Origin: an uncultured Flavobacteriales bacterium
GTDB lineage: Bacteria > Bacteroidota > Bacteroidia > Flavobacteriales_D > Crocinitomicaceae
Direction: 5' to 3'
Length of the DNA: 64,000 nt
Assembly (NCBI GenBank): GCA_903945495.1
Contig: CAJAVU010000021.1
Span: forward strand, 62,001-126,000
The notes beneath the pieces are model-generated. The model did no database searches and was not told the DNA's origin. It saw only the letters and a program-made list of their open reading frames with translations. Within the stretch, counting starts at the first letter, position 1. Each line of letters begins with the position of its first letter. The position numbers were made by a program, and so were the translations under genes. Shown one piece after another: positions 1 to 8,000 of this stretch.

Positions 1-205
1 AGCTGTTTACCGTGCGATGAAACAGCAACCATTGAAGTCTAAAATGATTTTGCAAGTGCATGATGAATTGGTATTTGACGTACACAAATCTGAAATGGAC
101 TTAATGAAAAAATTAGTGGAAGAAGCGATGGAACATGCAGTTAAACTGGTAGTTCCGATGGAAGTTGAATTACAGTTTGGAGACAATTGGCTAGATGCAC
201 ATTAA
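1..205 (+). CDS. polA: DNA polymerase I, C-terminal fragment
   Basis: Only the last 67 or so codons lie in the window; the frame is open to the left edge. The fragment carries the QVHDELVFD motif (motif C of family A polymerases, with the metal-binding His-Asp-Glu) and ends in GDNWLDAH, a typical Pol I C terminus. Family A polymerases fill Okazaki-fragment and repair gaps. The stop codon overlaps the stop of the convergent helicase gene by four bases (TTAA, 202-205), so there is no room for a terminator between the two genes. Confidence 0.9.
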   Translation, partial: AVYRAMKQQPLKSKMILQVHDELVFDVHKSEMDLMKKLVEEAMEHAVKLVVPMEVELQFGDNWLDAH

Positions 206-3200
206 GTAAAACGTAATTTCCAACCTCTGTTTTCAAGCACTGATAAGAGCGTAAGCAATTCTTCAGCATCATGCATTTTTTCGTAAACATGTTCAATCGT
301 TATTTGATTGGATGTAATATGTGGTGTCAATCCAAATGGGAAATCAGAATTGTCCGTGGTCGTTGCATTTTCTAATTGAAGTAAAAATTGACGCAATAGA
401 TTGATTGCTTCGTTTGAACTAAGCTTGAAATCACTTGCTTTTACAGAAGAGAAAAAATCAATCTTTTTACGTGCTCGAGTCAAAAGAACATTCAATCGTT
501 TGGTTCCATTCTTTGAATTCATCGGTCCAAAACGCATGTGGAATTCATTGTCATCAGAATAGCCGTAACCAAAACTGATAATTAGATGATCACATTCTTC
601 CCCTTGCACATTTTCCAAGGCCTTGAAGAAAGCTGTGTCATTTTCAATGCGTTCTTCTAATGTTTCTTGCGTTTTCGAACTTAAGTGAGCACTAATTTCA
701 GCCAATTGGGTTTCAGAAAAGGCTACAATTCCAAGTATGTTGTTTGAGTCAATCACTTTTTCAATCAGCTCAGCAACGCGCTTTGCTTCCTCATGATTTT
801 TGCGATTGATAAATCTTCCTTTTTCACAATAATGCCACGAAATTGGATGTAATTCTTGCTGTACCGATGGAAAAGCAAGTAATTCATTTTTGTAAAAATG
901 CTTGTTCGAAAACTGAATTAAAGCTGGATGTTCACTGCGGTAATGGTGTTTTAATCCAATCGTGTTCCAATAGAAACTTGCTTGATGCAATACATCTATA
1001 ATTTCGGTGCTTCCTGATTTGAAATACGAACTTGGACCCATTTGCTGTTGATCTCCCGCTACTAAAACACGCATCGATCGCTGCAGAGTTCCAAGTGCAT
1101 TTTGCAATGGAATTTGACTTGCTTCATCAAAAATGGCTACTTCAAATAAACCTTCTTGCATAGGAAAACACTTGGCAATTTGTGCTGGATTACTCAACCA
1201 AATTGGCTTGAACAATTGAATCCATTCACGTGCATCCGAAGCAAATAATTCACGCAAGCTTGGATGGTTACGTGATTTTGCAAATTCTTTCACCAACAAG
1301 GCTTTCCCTTTTTTCAATCGCGCTCGCAATTCTTTTTGCTCCGTTGATAATTTCGCAGGTACAGTTTGTAACAACTCGTGATACATCAGAAATTTCTCTA
1401 GTTGTTTGCGTTGAATTGACGACGCATGGAAAACAGCTTCATTTGATCGTTCTTCCAATATGCGCTTACTTTTTTCCAAAAGATCACTCGGTTCAAAACT
1501 TGCCAATGTTGGAAACTGGTGTGAAAAACGCACCCATGAACTTTTAAGGATGGCCAATTCAAGTGCTTCAAAAGTTGGATACTTTTTACATGATCGGATC
1601 AGAACTTCTGATAGTTGTTTCAATTCAGTATGCAAACTTGAAATCACTTCAAACTGTTCTAAGTAGGCAGCTAAAAAAGAGTCAATGCTCTCTGGTTCTT
1701 CCCAACGGAATGTTGCTTTTAGTTGTGCATATAACTGATTAAGTCGAGCATTTTGATTGGCATAATTCAAACGCAATTCAGGTGCAATCTGCTCCCATTT
1801 CGCACGTTCATCAGCGCTCGTATCATGAATTTGCTGCTGGATCAATTCTAGCTCTAAAGGCAAATTATCGACTCCTATTTCGCATAATTCAACTTTTAAC
1901 TGCGACAATGACTTATTTAAACTCAAATATTGCTTCCAATGATGTAATAAATCATTTGCTTTTTCAAGTGGTAAAATGGAATAATTCGACCACTGTCTTT
2001 TCACTTTCCACTTACCGATTAACGATGTGTGTCCGAGTAATTCTAACAAATAATCTACTTCAACATTCGTCGGTTCCTTTTTCCAATTTGTTCGTTCCGA
2101 TTGAAAAGTTGACAACTGATGCTCCGTTTTCAAATACTGTTTGCGCAACTTCTCAAAACGCTTTTGTTCTTTCGATCCTTCCTTTAAAATAGAACTATGT
2201 TTTCTTACAATAGGATTGGAAAAATTCTGACTCATGGCAGCCAATTTCATTGCTTCCTGAAAATCGGACCATGTTTCGATAACGAACAACTTTTTAAGTT
2301 CAATCAATTGATTTTTCCAGCTAGAAATTGCTTGATCTAATTTTAAAAACGATACTTGCTGAATACTTCCATACGAGCAAGATCCAATTAAGGAATTGAG
2401 TTTCGTTGAATAAATTTGTTCCAAAACGGTTTTATGCTTCAACAATTCACTTACATCAGGTAAATCACTGGAATAGGTGTATTGATCGATAGGTCGTTTT
2501 GCTAATAACGATTGATAATCTGAATAACTCATTCCTCCTATCAAATCTGGACGATTCAGGACATCCAAGGTATATTGCAATTGATCTCGATACTGCTCGG
2601 AAATCTGCAAATTTCCTTCTGAAAATTTAAGATTGCTTGATTCCATTTGATTCCAAGCTAATTTCAACTCTGCCAAAAAATCCTTTGATAAAGTCTCTGA
2701 TGTCGCAATGAAACAAAGTGAATCTAAATCGAACTGTGCCAATTTCTTCACCAACACCTCTAAGGCAACGCGTTTCTCTGAAACAACCACTGCTGAAGTA
2801 TTTAGTGAGAGTACTTTTCCTAGTAAATTCGAAAGAACTTGTGATTTCCCAGTTCCTGGTGGACCTTGCACAACTGTGTTTTGTTGTTCGAAACACGAAA
2901 AAACTTCCAATTGATTCGCATCACTTGAGAAAAGTAGTTCATTTCCTAGCTTTAACGGCAAATTGCTTGAAAGGTGTACATCTCCCAATAACTCCGAAAC
3001 AGAGCTAGAAAGCGAACATTCAAGTAATTCCTCTAATTCCTTTACAATTTCAAAACGATGATGGTGAAAATTGCCGAGGAATGAAGGAATATTCTGCAAA
3101 ATGCTAAAATCATTGGCCTTTAAAAATGCTTCAATCTCATCAACCGATAATAGTTCTTTCTTGAATTCAAATTCAGCTTGTAATCGATTCAACAAAAACG

Positions 3201-3642
3201 GATTTACAAACACTTCATCGTCCAGCACATTGATTTTAACTGCATTTGACACTTTGATCTGTTCAATAGTGCATGGAAATAGCAAAATCGGAGTATGAAT
3301 TTGTTCACCCTTATACGACCATTCTACAAGTCCTTTTGCCAAACAAAGTGGGAAAATTCCCTGCTCCTTTTTTGTGCGAATAGCGGATTGTAAAAGTGTT
3401 TTGAGATGTTGCTCATACGGCAACAAAAAGCTCGATTGACCAGCATCCACTGGAAAAATTCCTTGTTGACAATTCACCAAGATATCATTTCCATTGAACT
3501 GACTGACATCAATTAATAACTGTTCAATTCTATGTTTTGCATTTTCGCTCACCGCCCTAAAATTAAGAAAAGTTTCTAGGCTTAGAAAATTGTCTTTTTG
3601 CAATTGACCTTTCTCAATTAATGAACTACATTTGCGACACAA
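202..3642 (-). CDS. Large superfamily 1 helicase (UPF1/DNA2-like, DUF4011-type)
   Basis: A protein of about 1,146 residues with the SF1 helicase signature split by a long insert. Walker A GPPGTGKS is near residue 262, Walker B (FDEASQIP) near 837 followed by GDQQQMGP, and the C-terminal motifs ENVQGEE and LNVLLTRARKK lie near 1020-1055. The spacing of more than 550 residues between Walker A and Walker B is rich in charged helices. The C-terminal motifs match the DUF4011/AAA_11-AAA_12 helicases, but the DUF3320 or nuclease domain often found after them is absent: the protein ends about 90 residues past motif VI. The function is unknown beyond nucleic-acid-dependent ATPase. The start is uncertain: 3642 is a TTG, a possible -7 element (TTCTTTTG) overlaps it, and TTG at 3603 or GTG at 3552 are alternatives. 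It stands alone, convergent with polA. Confidence 0.8.
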   Translation of the reverse strand: MCRKCSSLIEKGQLQKDNFLSLETFLNFRAVSENAKHRIEQLLIDVSQFNGNDILVNCQQGIFPVDAGQSSFLLPYEQHLKTLLQSAIRTKKEQGIFPLCLAKGLVEWSYKGEQIHTPILLFPCTIEQIKVSNAVKINVLDDEVFVNPFLLNRLQAEFEFKKELLSVDEIEAFLKANDFSILQNIPSFLGNFHHHRFEIVKELEELLECSLSSSVSELLGDVHLSSNLPLKLGNELLFSSDANQLEVFSCFEQQNTVVQGPPGTGKSQVLSNLLGKVLSLNTSAVVVSEKRVALEVLVKKLAQFDLDSLCFIATSETLSKDFLAELKLAWNQMESSNLKFSEGNLQISEQYRDQLQYTLDVLNRPDLIGGMSYSDYQSLLAKRPIDQYTYSSDLPDVSELLKHKTVLEQIYSTKLNSLIGSCSYGSIQQVSFLKLDQAISSWKNQLIELKKLFVIETWSDFQEAMKLAAMSQNFSNPIVRKHSSILKEGSKEQKRFEKLRKQYLKTEHQLSTFQSERTNWKKEPTNVEVDYLLELLGHTSLIGKWKVKRQWSNYSILPLEKANDLLHHWKQYLSLNKSLSQLKVELCEIGVDNLPLELELIQQQIHDTSADERAKWEQIAPELRLNYANQNARLNQLYAQLKATFRWEEPESIDSFLAAYLEQFEVISSLHTELKQLSEVLIRSCKKYPTFEALELAILKSSWVRFSHQFPTLASFEPSDLLEKSKRILEERSNEAVFHASSIQRKQLEKFLMYHELLQTVPAKLSTEQKELRARLKKGKALLVKEFAKSRNHPSLRELFASDAREWIQLFKPIWLSNPAQIAKCFPMQEGLFEVAIFDEASQIPLQNALGTLQRSMRVLVAGDQQQMGPSSYFKSGSTEIIDVLHQASFYWNTIGLKHHYRSEHPALIQFSNKHFYKNELLAFPSVQQELHPISWHYCEKGRFINRKNHEEAKRVAELIEKVIDSNNILGIVAFSETQLAEISAHLSSKTQETLEERIENDTAFFKALENVQGEECDHLIISFGYGYSDDNEFHMRFGPMNSKNGTKRLNVLLTRARKKIDFFSSVKASDFKLSSNEAINLLRQFLLQLENATTTDNSDFPFGLTPHITSNQITIEHVYEKMHDAEELLTLLSVLENRGWKLRFT

Positions 3643-3752
3643 AAGAAGTAATTATGAAATAAGCATAACGAAATAATTTTCGATACAAACATGAATGAAA
3701 ATTATTACGTGTTGCGATTCCATATGACCATTGAAAAACAAATTATATACGT

Positions 3753-4892
3753 ATGAAATTCGGAACGAAAGCCATTCACGCTGGTGTGCATCCAGATGAA
3801 ACGACTGGTGCAATCATGACACCAATTTATCAAACATCAACCTATGTTCAGGAATCACCTGGAGTAAACAAAGGTTACGGTTATGCACGAGGGAAAAACC
3901 CAACGCGTGAGGCTTTACAAGATGCATTAGCAGCATTGGAAAACGGAAAACATTGTGTTGCTTTCAGTAGTGGTGTTGCAGCAACAGATGCAGTTTTAAA
4001 ATTATTGAGCCCAGGTGATGAAGTAATTACGGGCGACGATTTATATGGAGGAACGTATCGTCTTTTTACAAAAATCTATGAGAAATTCGGGATTAAATTC
4101 CATTTCATCGATTTAACGAATGCTGAAAACTTGCACAATTATATCAATAGCAATACAAAATTGATTTGGGCTGAAACGCCAACAAATCCAACGATGCAAA
4201 TTATCGATATTGAGGCTTGTGCAAAAATTGCCAAAGCAAGCAATATTATGATGGTTGCGGATAATACATTTGCTTCTCCGTATTTACAAAACCCATTGGA
4301 TCTAGGTGCTGATATCGTTATGCATTCAGTTACAAAATATTTGGGTGGACACTCAGATGTAGTGATGGGAGCGTTGATTACAAACAATCCAGAAATCCAC
4401 GAAAAATTGTATTTCGTGTTAAATAGTTCAGGTGCGAATCCTGGTCCGATGGATTCATTTTTGGTCTTACGTGGTATTAAAACCTTGCATCTTCGCATGG
4501 AGAGACATTGTTTCAATGGACGTAAAATTGCAGAGTTCTTGAAAAATCATCCTAAAATTGAAAAAGTATATTGGCCTGGTTTCCCAGAGCATCCTAATCA
4601 TGACATTGCAAAAAAACAAATGCGTGATTTTGGTGGTATGATTTCAATTGTTCTGAAAGATAAATCGATTGAAAATACATTCAAAGTTGCTTCATCCTTC
4701 AAAGTTTTCTCATTGGCAGAATCATTGGGTGGAGTTGAATCATTAATAAATCACCCAGCAACAATGACACATGCCTCTATTCCGAAAGCAGAGCGCGAAA
4801 AAGCAGGAGTTGTAGATAACTTATTGCGTTTAAGTGTAGGTGTTGAAGATGTTGAAGATTTGATTGAAGACATTACAAATGCATTAGCATAA
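3753..4892 (+). CDS. metB: Cystathionine gamma-synthase / trans-sulfuration PLP enzyme
   Basis: 379 residues, the usual length for the Cys/Met-metabolism PLP enzyme family (aspartate aminotransferase fold). The phosphate-binding SSGVAATDA segment is near residues 73-81, the PLP-stacking/aspartate region ETPTNPTM and VADNTFASPYLQNP follow, and the Schiff-base lysine is K195 in MHSVTKYLGGHSD. The C-terminal SLGGVESLINHPATMTH is characteristic of cystathionine gamma-synthase/lyase. Family members join O-activated homoserine to cysteine or cleave cystathionine; sequence alone does not separate synthase, gamma-lyase and beta-lyase, so the gene name is provisional. It is a single gene with its own terminator directly downstream. 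Confidence 0.85.
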   Translation: MKFGTKAIHAGVHPDETTGAIMTPIYQTSTYVQESPGVNKGYGYARGKNPTREALQDALAALENGKHCVAFSSGVAATDAVLKLLSPGDEVITGDDLYGGTYRLFTKIYEKFGIKFHFIDLTNAENLHNYINSNTKLIWAETPTNPTMQIIDIEACAKIAKASNIMMVADNTFASPYLQNPLDLGADIVMHSVTKYLGGHSDVVMGALITNNPEIHEKLYFVLNSSGANPGPMDSFLVLRGIKTLHLRMERHCFNGRKIAEFLKNHPKIEKVYWPGFPEHPNHDIAKKQMRDFGGMISIVLKDKSIENTFKVASSFKVFSLAESLGGVESLINHPATMTHASIPKAEREKAGVVDNLLRLSVGVEDVEDLIEDITNALA

Positions 4893-4913
4893 ACAAGGTT
4901 TAAAACTTTATAT

Positions 4914-4948
4914 ACGGTTCAAGTGTTCATTCATTTGAACCGTTTTTT
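4914..4948 (+). terminator. Rho-independent terminator after metB-like gene
   Basis: A 9-bp perfect stem (ACGGTTCAA at 4914-4922 with TTGAACCGT at 4935-4943), extended by a G-U pair, is followed by six T. It lies 21 bases past the stop of the PLP enzyme and 12 bases before the SDR start, so the SDR must be transcribed by read-through or from a promoter within this short spacer. Confidence 0.8.
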
Positions 4949-4960
4949 ATTGGTGAAAAA

Positions 4961-5659
4961 ATGCACGTATTTATAACTGGAATATCTAGCGGAATTGGTA
5001 AAGCTTTTCTCGAATATTACTTAAAGCAAGACATTGTTGTCACGGGAATTGGTCGCACCAATCCTCAAGTCGAAGGAAATTATTCTTTCATGGAATGTGA
5101 CTTTTCAAATCTTTCTCAAGTAAAAGCACTTTCCTTAAAATCGGAAGAAAACGAACTACTTCTAATCAACAATGCAGGAACGATTGGCGCTATTCAGCGC
5201 GTTTCAAATCAACACGTGTCTGATTTATATGAAGTTATGACCGTCAATGCCATTTCGCCAATGCTGTTATGTCAGAAAATTATTCAAGAAAATCCAGAGA
5301 AGAAAATAACTATTTTAAACATCAGTTCTGGAGCAGCGAATCGCGCAATTCCTTCTTGGGCTGGCTATTGCTCTTCTAAAATAGCCTTGGATCGTTTTTC
5401 AGAAACGCTACAAATGGAAGAGGAAGAAAAACTGTCGGACATACGCGTTTATTCTGTCGCACCAGGTGTTGTGGATAGCAAAATGCAAGAAAAAATTCGA
5501 AGTGCCGCTCCTGTTGACTTTTCAAGCTTATCTAATTTTAAAACGCTTCATGAAAACAATGAATTATTGTCACCGTATCTTGTTGTATCAAAACTAGTTA
5601 AACTGCTTACGAAGGAAAATAAAACACATGTAATTTACGCCCTGAAGGATCTAGAATAG
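4961..5659 (+). CDS. Short-chain dehydrogenase/reductase (SPR/benzil-reductase-like)
   Basis: 232 residues with a classical SDR Rossmann fold: the cofactor motif TGISSGIG at residues 6-13, NNAG at 70-73, a catalytic serine at 122/123 (NISSG) and YxxxK at 136-140 (YCSSK). The short length, VAPGVVDSKM and C-terminal VVSKLVKLL resemble the sepiapterin reductase/benzil reductase branch of NAD(P)H-dependent carbonyl reductases; the substrate cannot be told from sequence. It directly follows the terminator of the PLP enzyme gene and no functional link to either neighbour is evident. Confidence 0.75.
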   Translation: MHVFITGISSGIGKAFLEYYLKQDIVVTGIGRTNPQVEGNYSFMECDFSNLSQVKALSLKSEENELLLINNAGTIGAIQRVSNQHVSDLYEVMTVNAISPMLLCQKIIQENPEKKITILNISSGAANRAIPSWAGYCSSKIALDRFSETLQMEEEEKLSDIRVYSVAPGVVDSKMQEKIRSAAPVDFSSLSNFKTLHENNELLSPYLVVSKLVKLLTKENKTHVIYALKDLE

Positions 5660-5776
5660 TACTTAGAATTCAAACCGTTCATCACAAAAATGTCCCAATT
5701 CAAAAAAAAAACAAGGTTAAAAGCAAACTCTTTCGTAATTTGGAACGTTTTTAAACAAGGTCAAACTGTTATAACT

Positions 5777-7939
5777 ATGAAAAAAATTACCCAAATTCTG
5801 TTAGGTATCTCCCTAATTTCTTCGCTAACTGGCTTTGCTCAGAAGCGCGAAATAGATCTAACAAACACACGTGATGGTGAAGCTGTTGAATATTGTACAC
5901 AACACAAGAAACATGCTCAATTGATGAGTAATCCTGCTTATGTACAATCGTTGCAAGCAGATGAAATCATCCGTCAAAAAGAAGCGAATAATCCACAACC
6001 AAAAGGAGTTATTTATAAAATTCCTGTTGTATTCCATGTATTGCACAACAATGGAGTAGAAAACATTTCAGACGAGCAAATTTTAGATGCTTTGTTTATT
6101 TTGAATCGCGACTATCGCCTTCAAAATGCAGATGCAAATAACGTTCATGCTGATTTTCAAGGAATGCCCTCTGATGTAGAAATCGAATTTGTTTTAGCAA
6201 CAAAAGCTCCAAATGGAACATGTTTCGCAGGCATCACACGTACAGCAAATGCGTTAACATTTGATGGTTCTAATGGTGGTGCGCAAGTTGATGCAATTGT
6301 TGCAGGAAACGATATTTACAATGGTCAATGGCAAGGGAATAAATACTTAAATATTTTCGTTGTAGCGGAGGCTGATGGCGCAGCAGGATATACAATGAAA
6401 CCTTCAAATTTTGTTGGAACGGTTATGGATAACGGAATTTGGATATTGCATAATTATGTAGGTTCAATTGGAACATCTTCAGTTACAGCTAGCCGTGCTT
6501 TAACACATGAAGTTGGACACTGGTTAAACTTAGATCACACTTGGGGAGGAAATAATAATCCAGGAAATGCTTCAAGTTGTTCAACTGACGACGCAGTACA
6601 AGATACTCCAAATTGTATTGGTGTTACTTCTTGTGCAATCAATTCAAACACTTGTAATTCAGACGACGCTTACTGGGGACAAGCAATGCGTGATAACGTC
6701 GAAAACTATATGGACTATTCGTATTGTTCAAAAATGTTCACGGCAGGTCAAGTAACACGAATGAGAACTGCTATCACTTCTTCAACAGGTGGACGCAATA
6801 ACTTATGGACAACATCCAATCTAACTGCAGTTGGAGCAACAGGAGTTACTTACCTTTGTAAAGCTCAATTCAGCGCTGATATTACAACTGTTTGTGCGGG
6901 TAGTCAAATACAATATACTGATGAGTCATACAATACGGTTACAGGATGGAATTGGACTTTCGAAGGTGGAACACCAGCAACGTCAACTTCTCAAAACCCT
7001 TTGATTACATATTCTACTCCAGGTATCTACCAAGTATCATTAAATGCAACGGATGGAACAAATTCTGATGCAGAAATTAAAACGCAATTCATTCGTGTAT
7101 TGCCTGCTCCAGCAACGGTTCCTTACTTTGAAGGATTTGAAAGTTATACAACCTTCTCTAATATCTTACCTTGGGAAGTAATCAATTCGAATAACAATAA
7201 CGCTTTTTCATTAGAATCATCTTTCGGTAGAACTGGAACAAAATGTGCTCGATTGACGAACTTCGGTCAAGCAGGTTCAAACGAAGATGAATTAATTTCT
7301 GCACCGATTGATTTGTCAAGTATTTCTTCTGGAACTGGAATGACATTAACTTTCCGTTATGCTTACCGCAAAAGAACAACGGCTGATAATGAATATTTAA
7401 AGGTATTTGTTAGTTCTGACTGCGGTAGTTCTTGGGTACAACGTAAAACGATTGGTGGTAATCAATTATCATCTTTAACATCGTCAACTTCATGGACTCC
7501 ATCATCATCTGCTGATTGGGTAACAATTCACATGACAAATATCACATCAGAATATTGGAATGAAAATTTCCGCTACAAATTCAAATTTGAAGGCGACAAT
7601 GGAAACAATATTTTTATTGATGATATCAACCTGTACAGTGGAGCTCCATCAGAAACAATTATTTTAGGATTGGATGAAGCTACTGAAATTGGAGCGTTGT
7701 CTTTATATCCAAATCCAACAGAAGGTGAATTGAACTTACTTTTTGATTTAGCATCAAATCAAACTGTTAGCATTCAATTACAAGATGTTTGTGGTAAAAT
7801 TGTACAAAATCATACTGTGAACGCAGCAATTGGTTCTAACGTAGTATTGATGGATACACATGGTATTGCAGCAGGTTCATACTTCTTAACTATTCAAGCT
7901 GGAACTACTCAAAAAGTAATGCAGTTTGTTGTAAAATAA
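5777..7939 (+). CDS. Secreted M43 (pappalysin-type) metalloprotease with PKD and T9SS domains
   Basis: 720 residues from ATG 5777, chosen because it opens directly with a signal peptide (MKKITQILLGISLISSLTGFAQ); the in-frame ATG at 5690 would bury it. The metzincin zinc site HEVGHWLNLDH is at residues 244-254, with a Met-turn around CSKMFT about 85 residues later and paired cysteines between them. A PKD domain (about 373-441, with NWTFEGG) follows, then a jelly-roll-like region with SSTSWTPSSSADW, and a type IX secretion C-terminal sorting domain (YPNPTEGELNLLF onward, about 640-720, ending KVMQFVVK). It should be exported by Sec, moved through the outer membrane by T9SS and released or anchored. 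It is a paralogue of the next gene. Confidence 0.88.
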   Translation: MKKITQILLGISLISSLTGFAQKREIDLTNTRDGEAVEYCTQHKKHAQLMSNPAYVQSLQADEIIRQKEANNPQPKGVIYKIPVVFHVLHNNGVENISDEQILDALFILNRDYRLQNADANNVHADFQGMPSDVEIEFVLATKAPNGTCFAGITRTANALTFDGSNGGAQVDAIVAGNDIYNGQWQGNKYLNIFVVAEADGAAGYTMKPSNFVGTVMDNGIWILHNYVGSIGTSSVTASRALTHEVGHWLNLDHTWGGNNNPGNASSCSTDDAVQDTPNCIGVTSCAINSNTCNSDDAYWGQAMRDNVENYMDYSYCSKMFTAGQVTRMRTAITSSTGGRNNLWTTSNLTAVGATGVTYLCKAQFSADITTVCAGSQIQYTDESYNTVTGWNWTFEGGTPATSTSQNPLITYSTPGIYQVSLNATDGTNSDAEIKTQFIRVLPAPATVPYFEGFESYTTFSNILPWEVINSNNNNAFSLESSFGRTGTKCARLTNFGQAGSNEDELISAPIDLSSISSGTGMTLTFRYAYRKRTTADNEYLKVFVSSDCGSSWVQRKTIGGNQLSSLTSSTSWTPSSSADWVTIHMTNITSEYWNENFRYKFKFEGDNGNNIFIDDINLYSGAPSETIILGLDEATEIGALSLYPNPTEGELNLLFDLASNQTVSIQLQDVCGKIVQNHTVNAAIGSNVVLMDTHGIAAGSYFLTIQAGTTQKVMQFVVK

Positions 7940-7955
7940 TCACACTTAATTTATG

Positions 7956-7987
7956 AAAAGGTCTTCTAACCGGAGACCTTTTTTTTT
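7956..7987 (+). terminator. Rho-independent terminator between the two M43 protease genes
   Basis: The stem AAAAGGTCT (7956-7964) pairs with AGACCTTTT (7974-7982), extended inward by two pairs, and runs into nine consecutive T (7979-7987). It starts 17 bases after the first protease gene and lies wholly upstream of ATG 8001 of the second. Confidence 0.85.
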
Positions 7988-8000
7988 AACCCATTTTTGT

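Noticed and set aside
1782-2192. 136-codon frame antisense to the large helicase
   Set aside because: No promoter, no domain and full overlap with conserved helicase sequence; a shadow of the real gene.
4139-4516. 125-codon open frame antisense to the PLP enzyme gene
   Set aside because: It lies wholly inside a well-supported gene on the other strand, has no signal or motif, and is typical of A+T-rich shadow frames.
4961-5659. SDR as the ketoreductase missing from the pigment cluster
   Set aside because: It is more than 40 kb away, has the SPR/benzil-reductase look rather than the FabG/ApeQ one, and lies beside unrelated genes.
5690-5776. Upstream ATG for the first metalloprotease
   Set aside because: It would add 29 mostly basic residues ahead of a clear signal peptide that starts at ATG 5777.
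7953-8000. Upstream ATG for the second metalloprotease
   Set aside because: This start lies in the terminator of the previous gene; ATG 8001 begins with a signal peptide.
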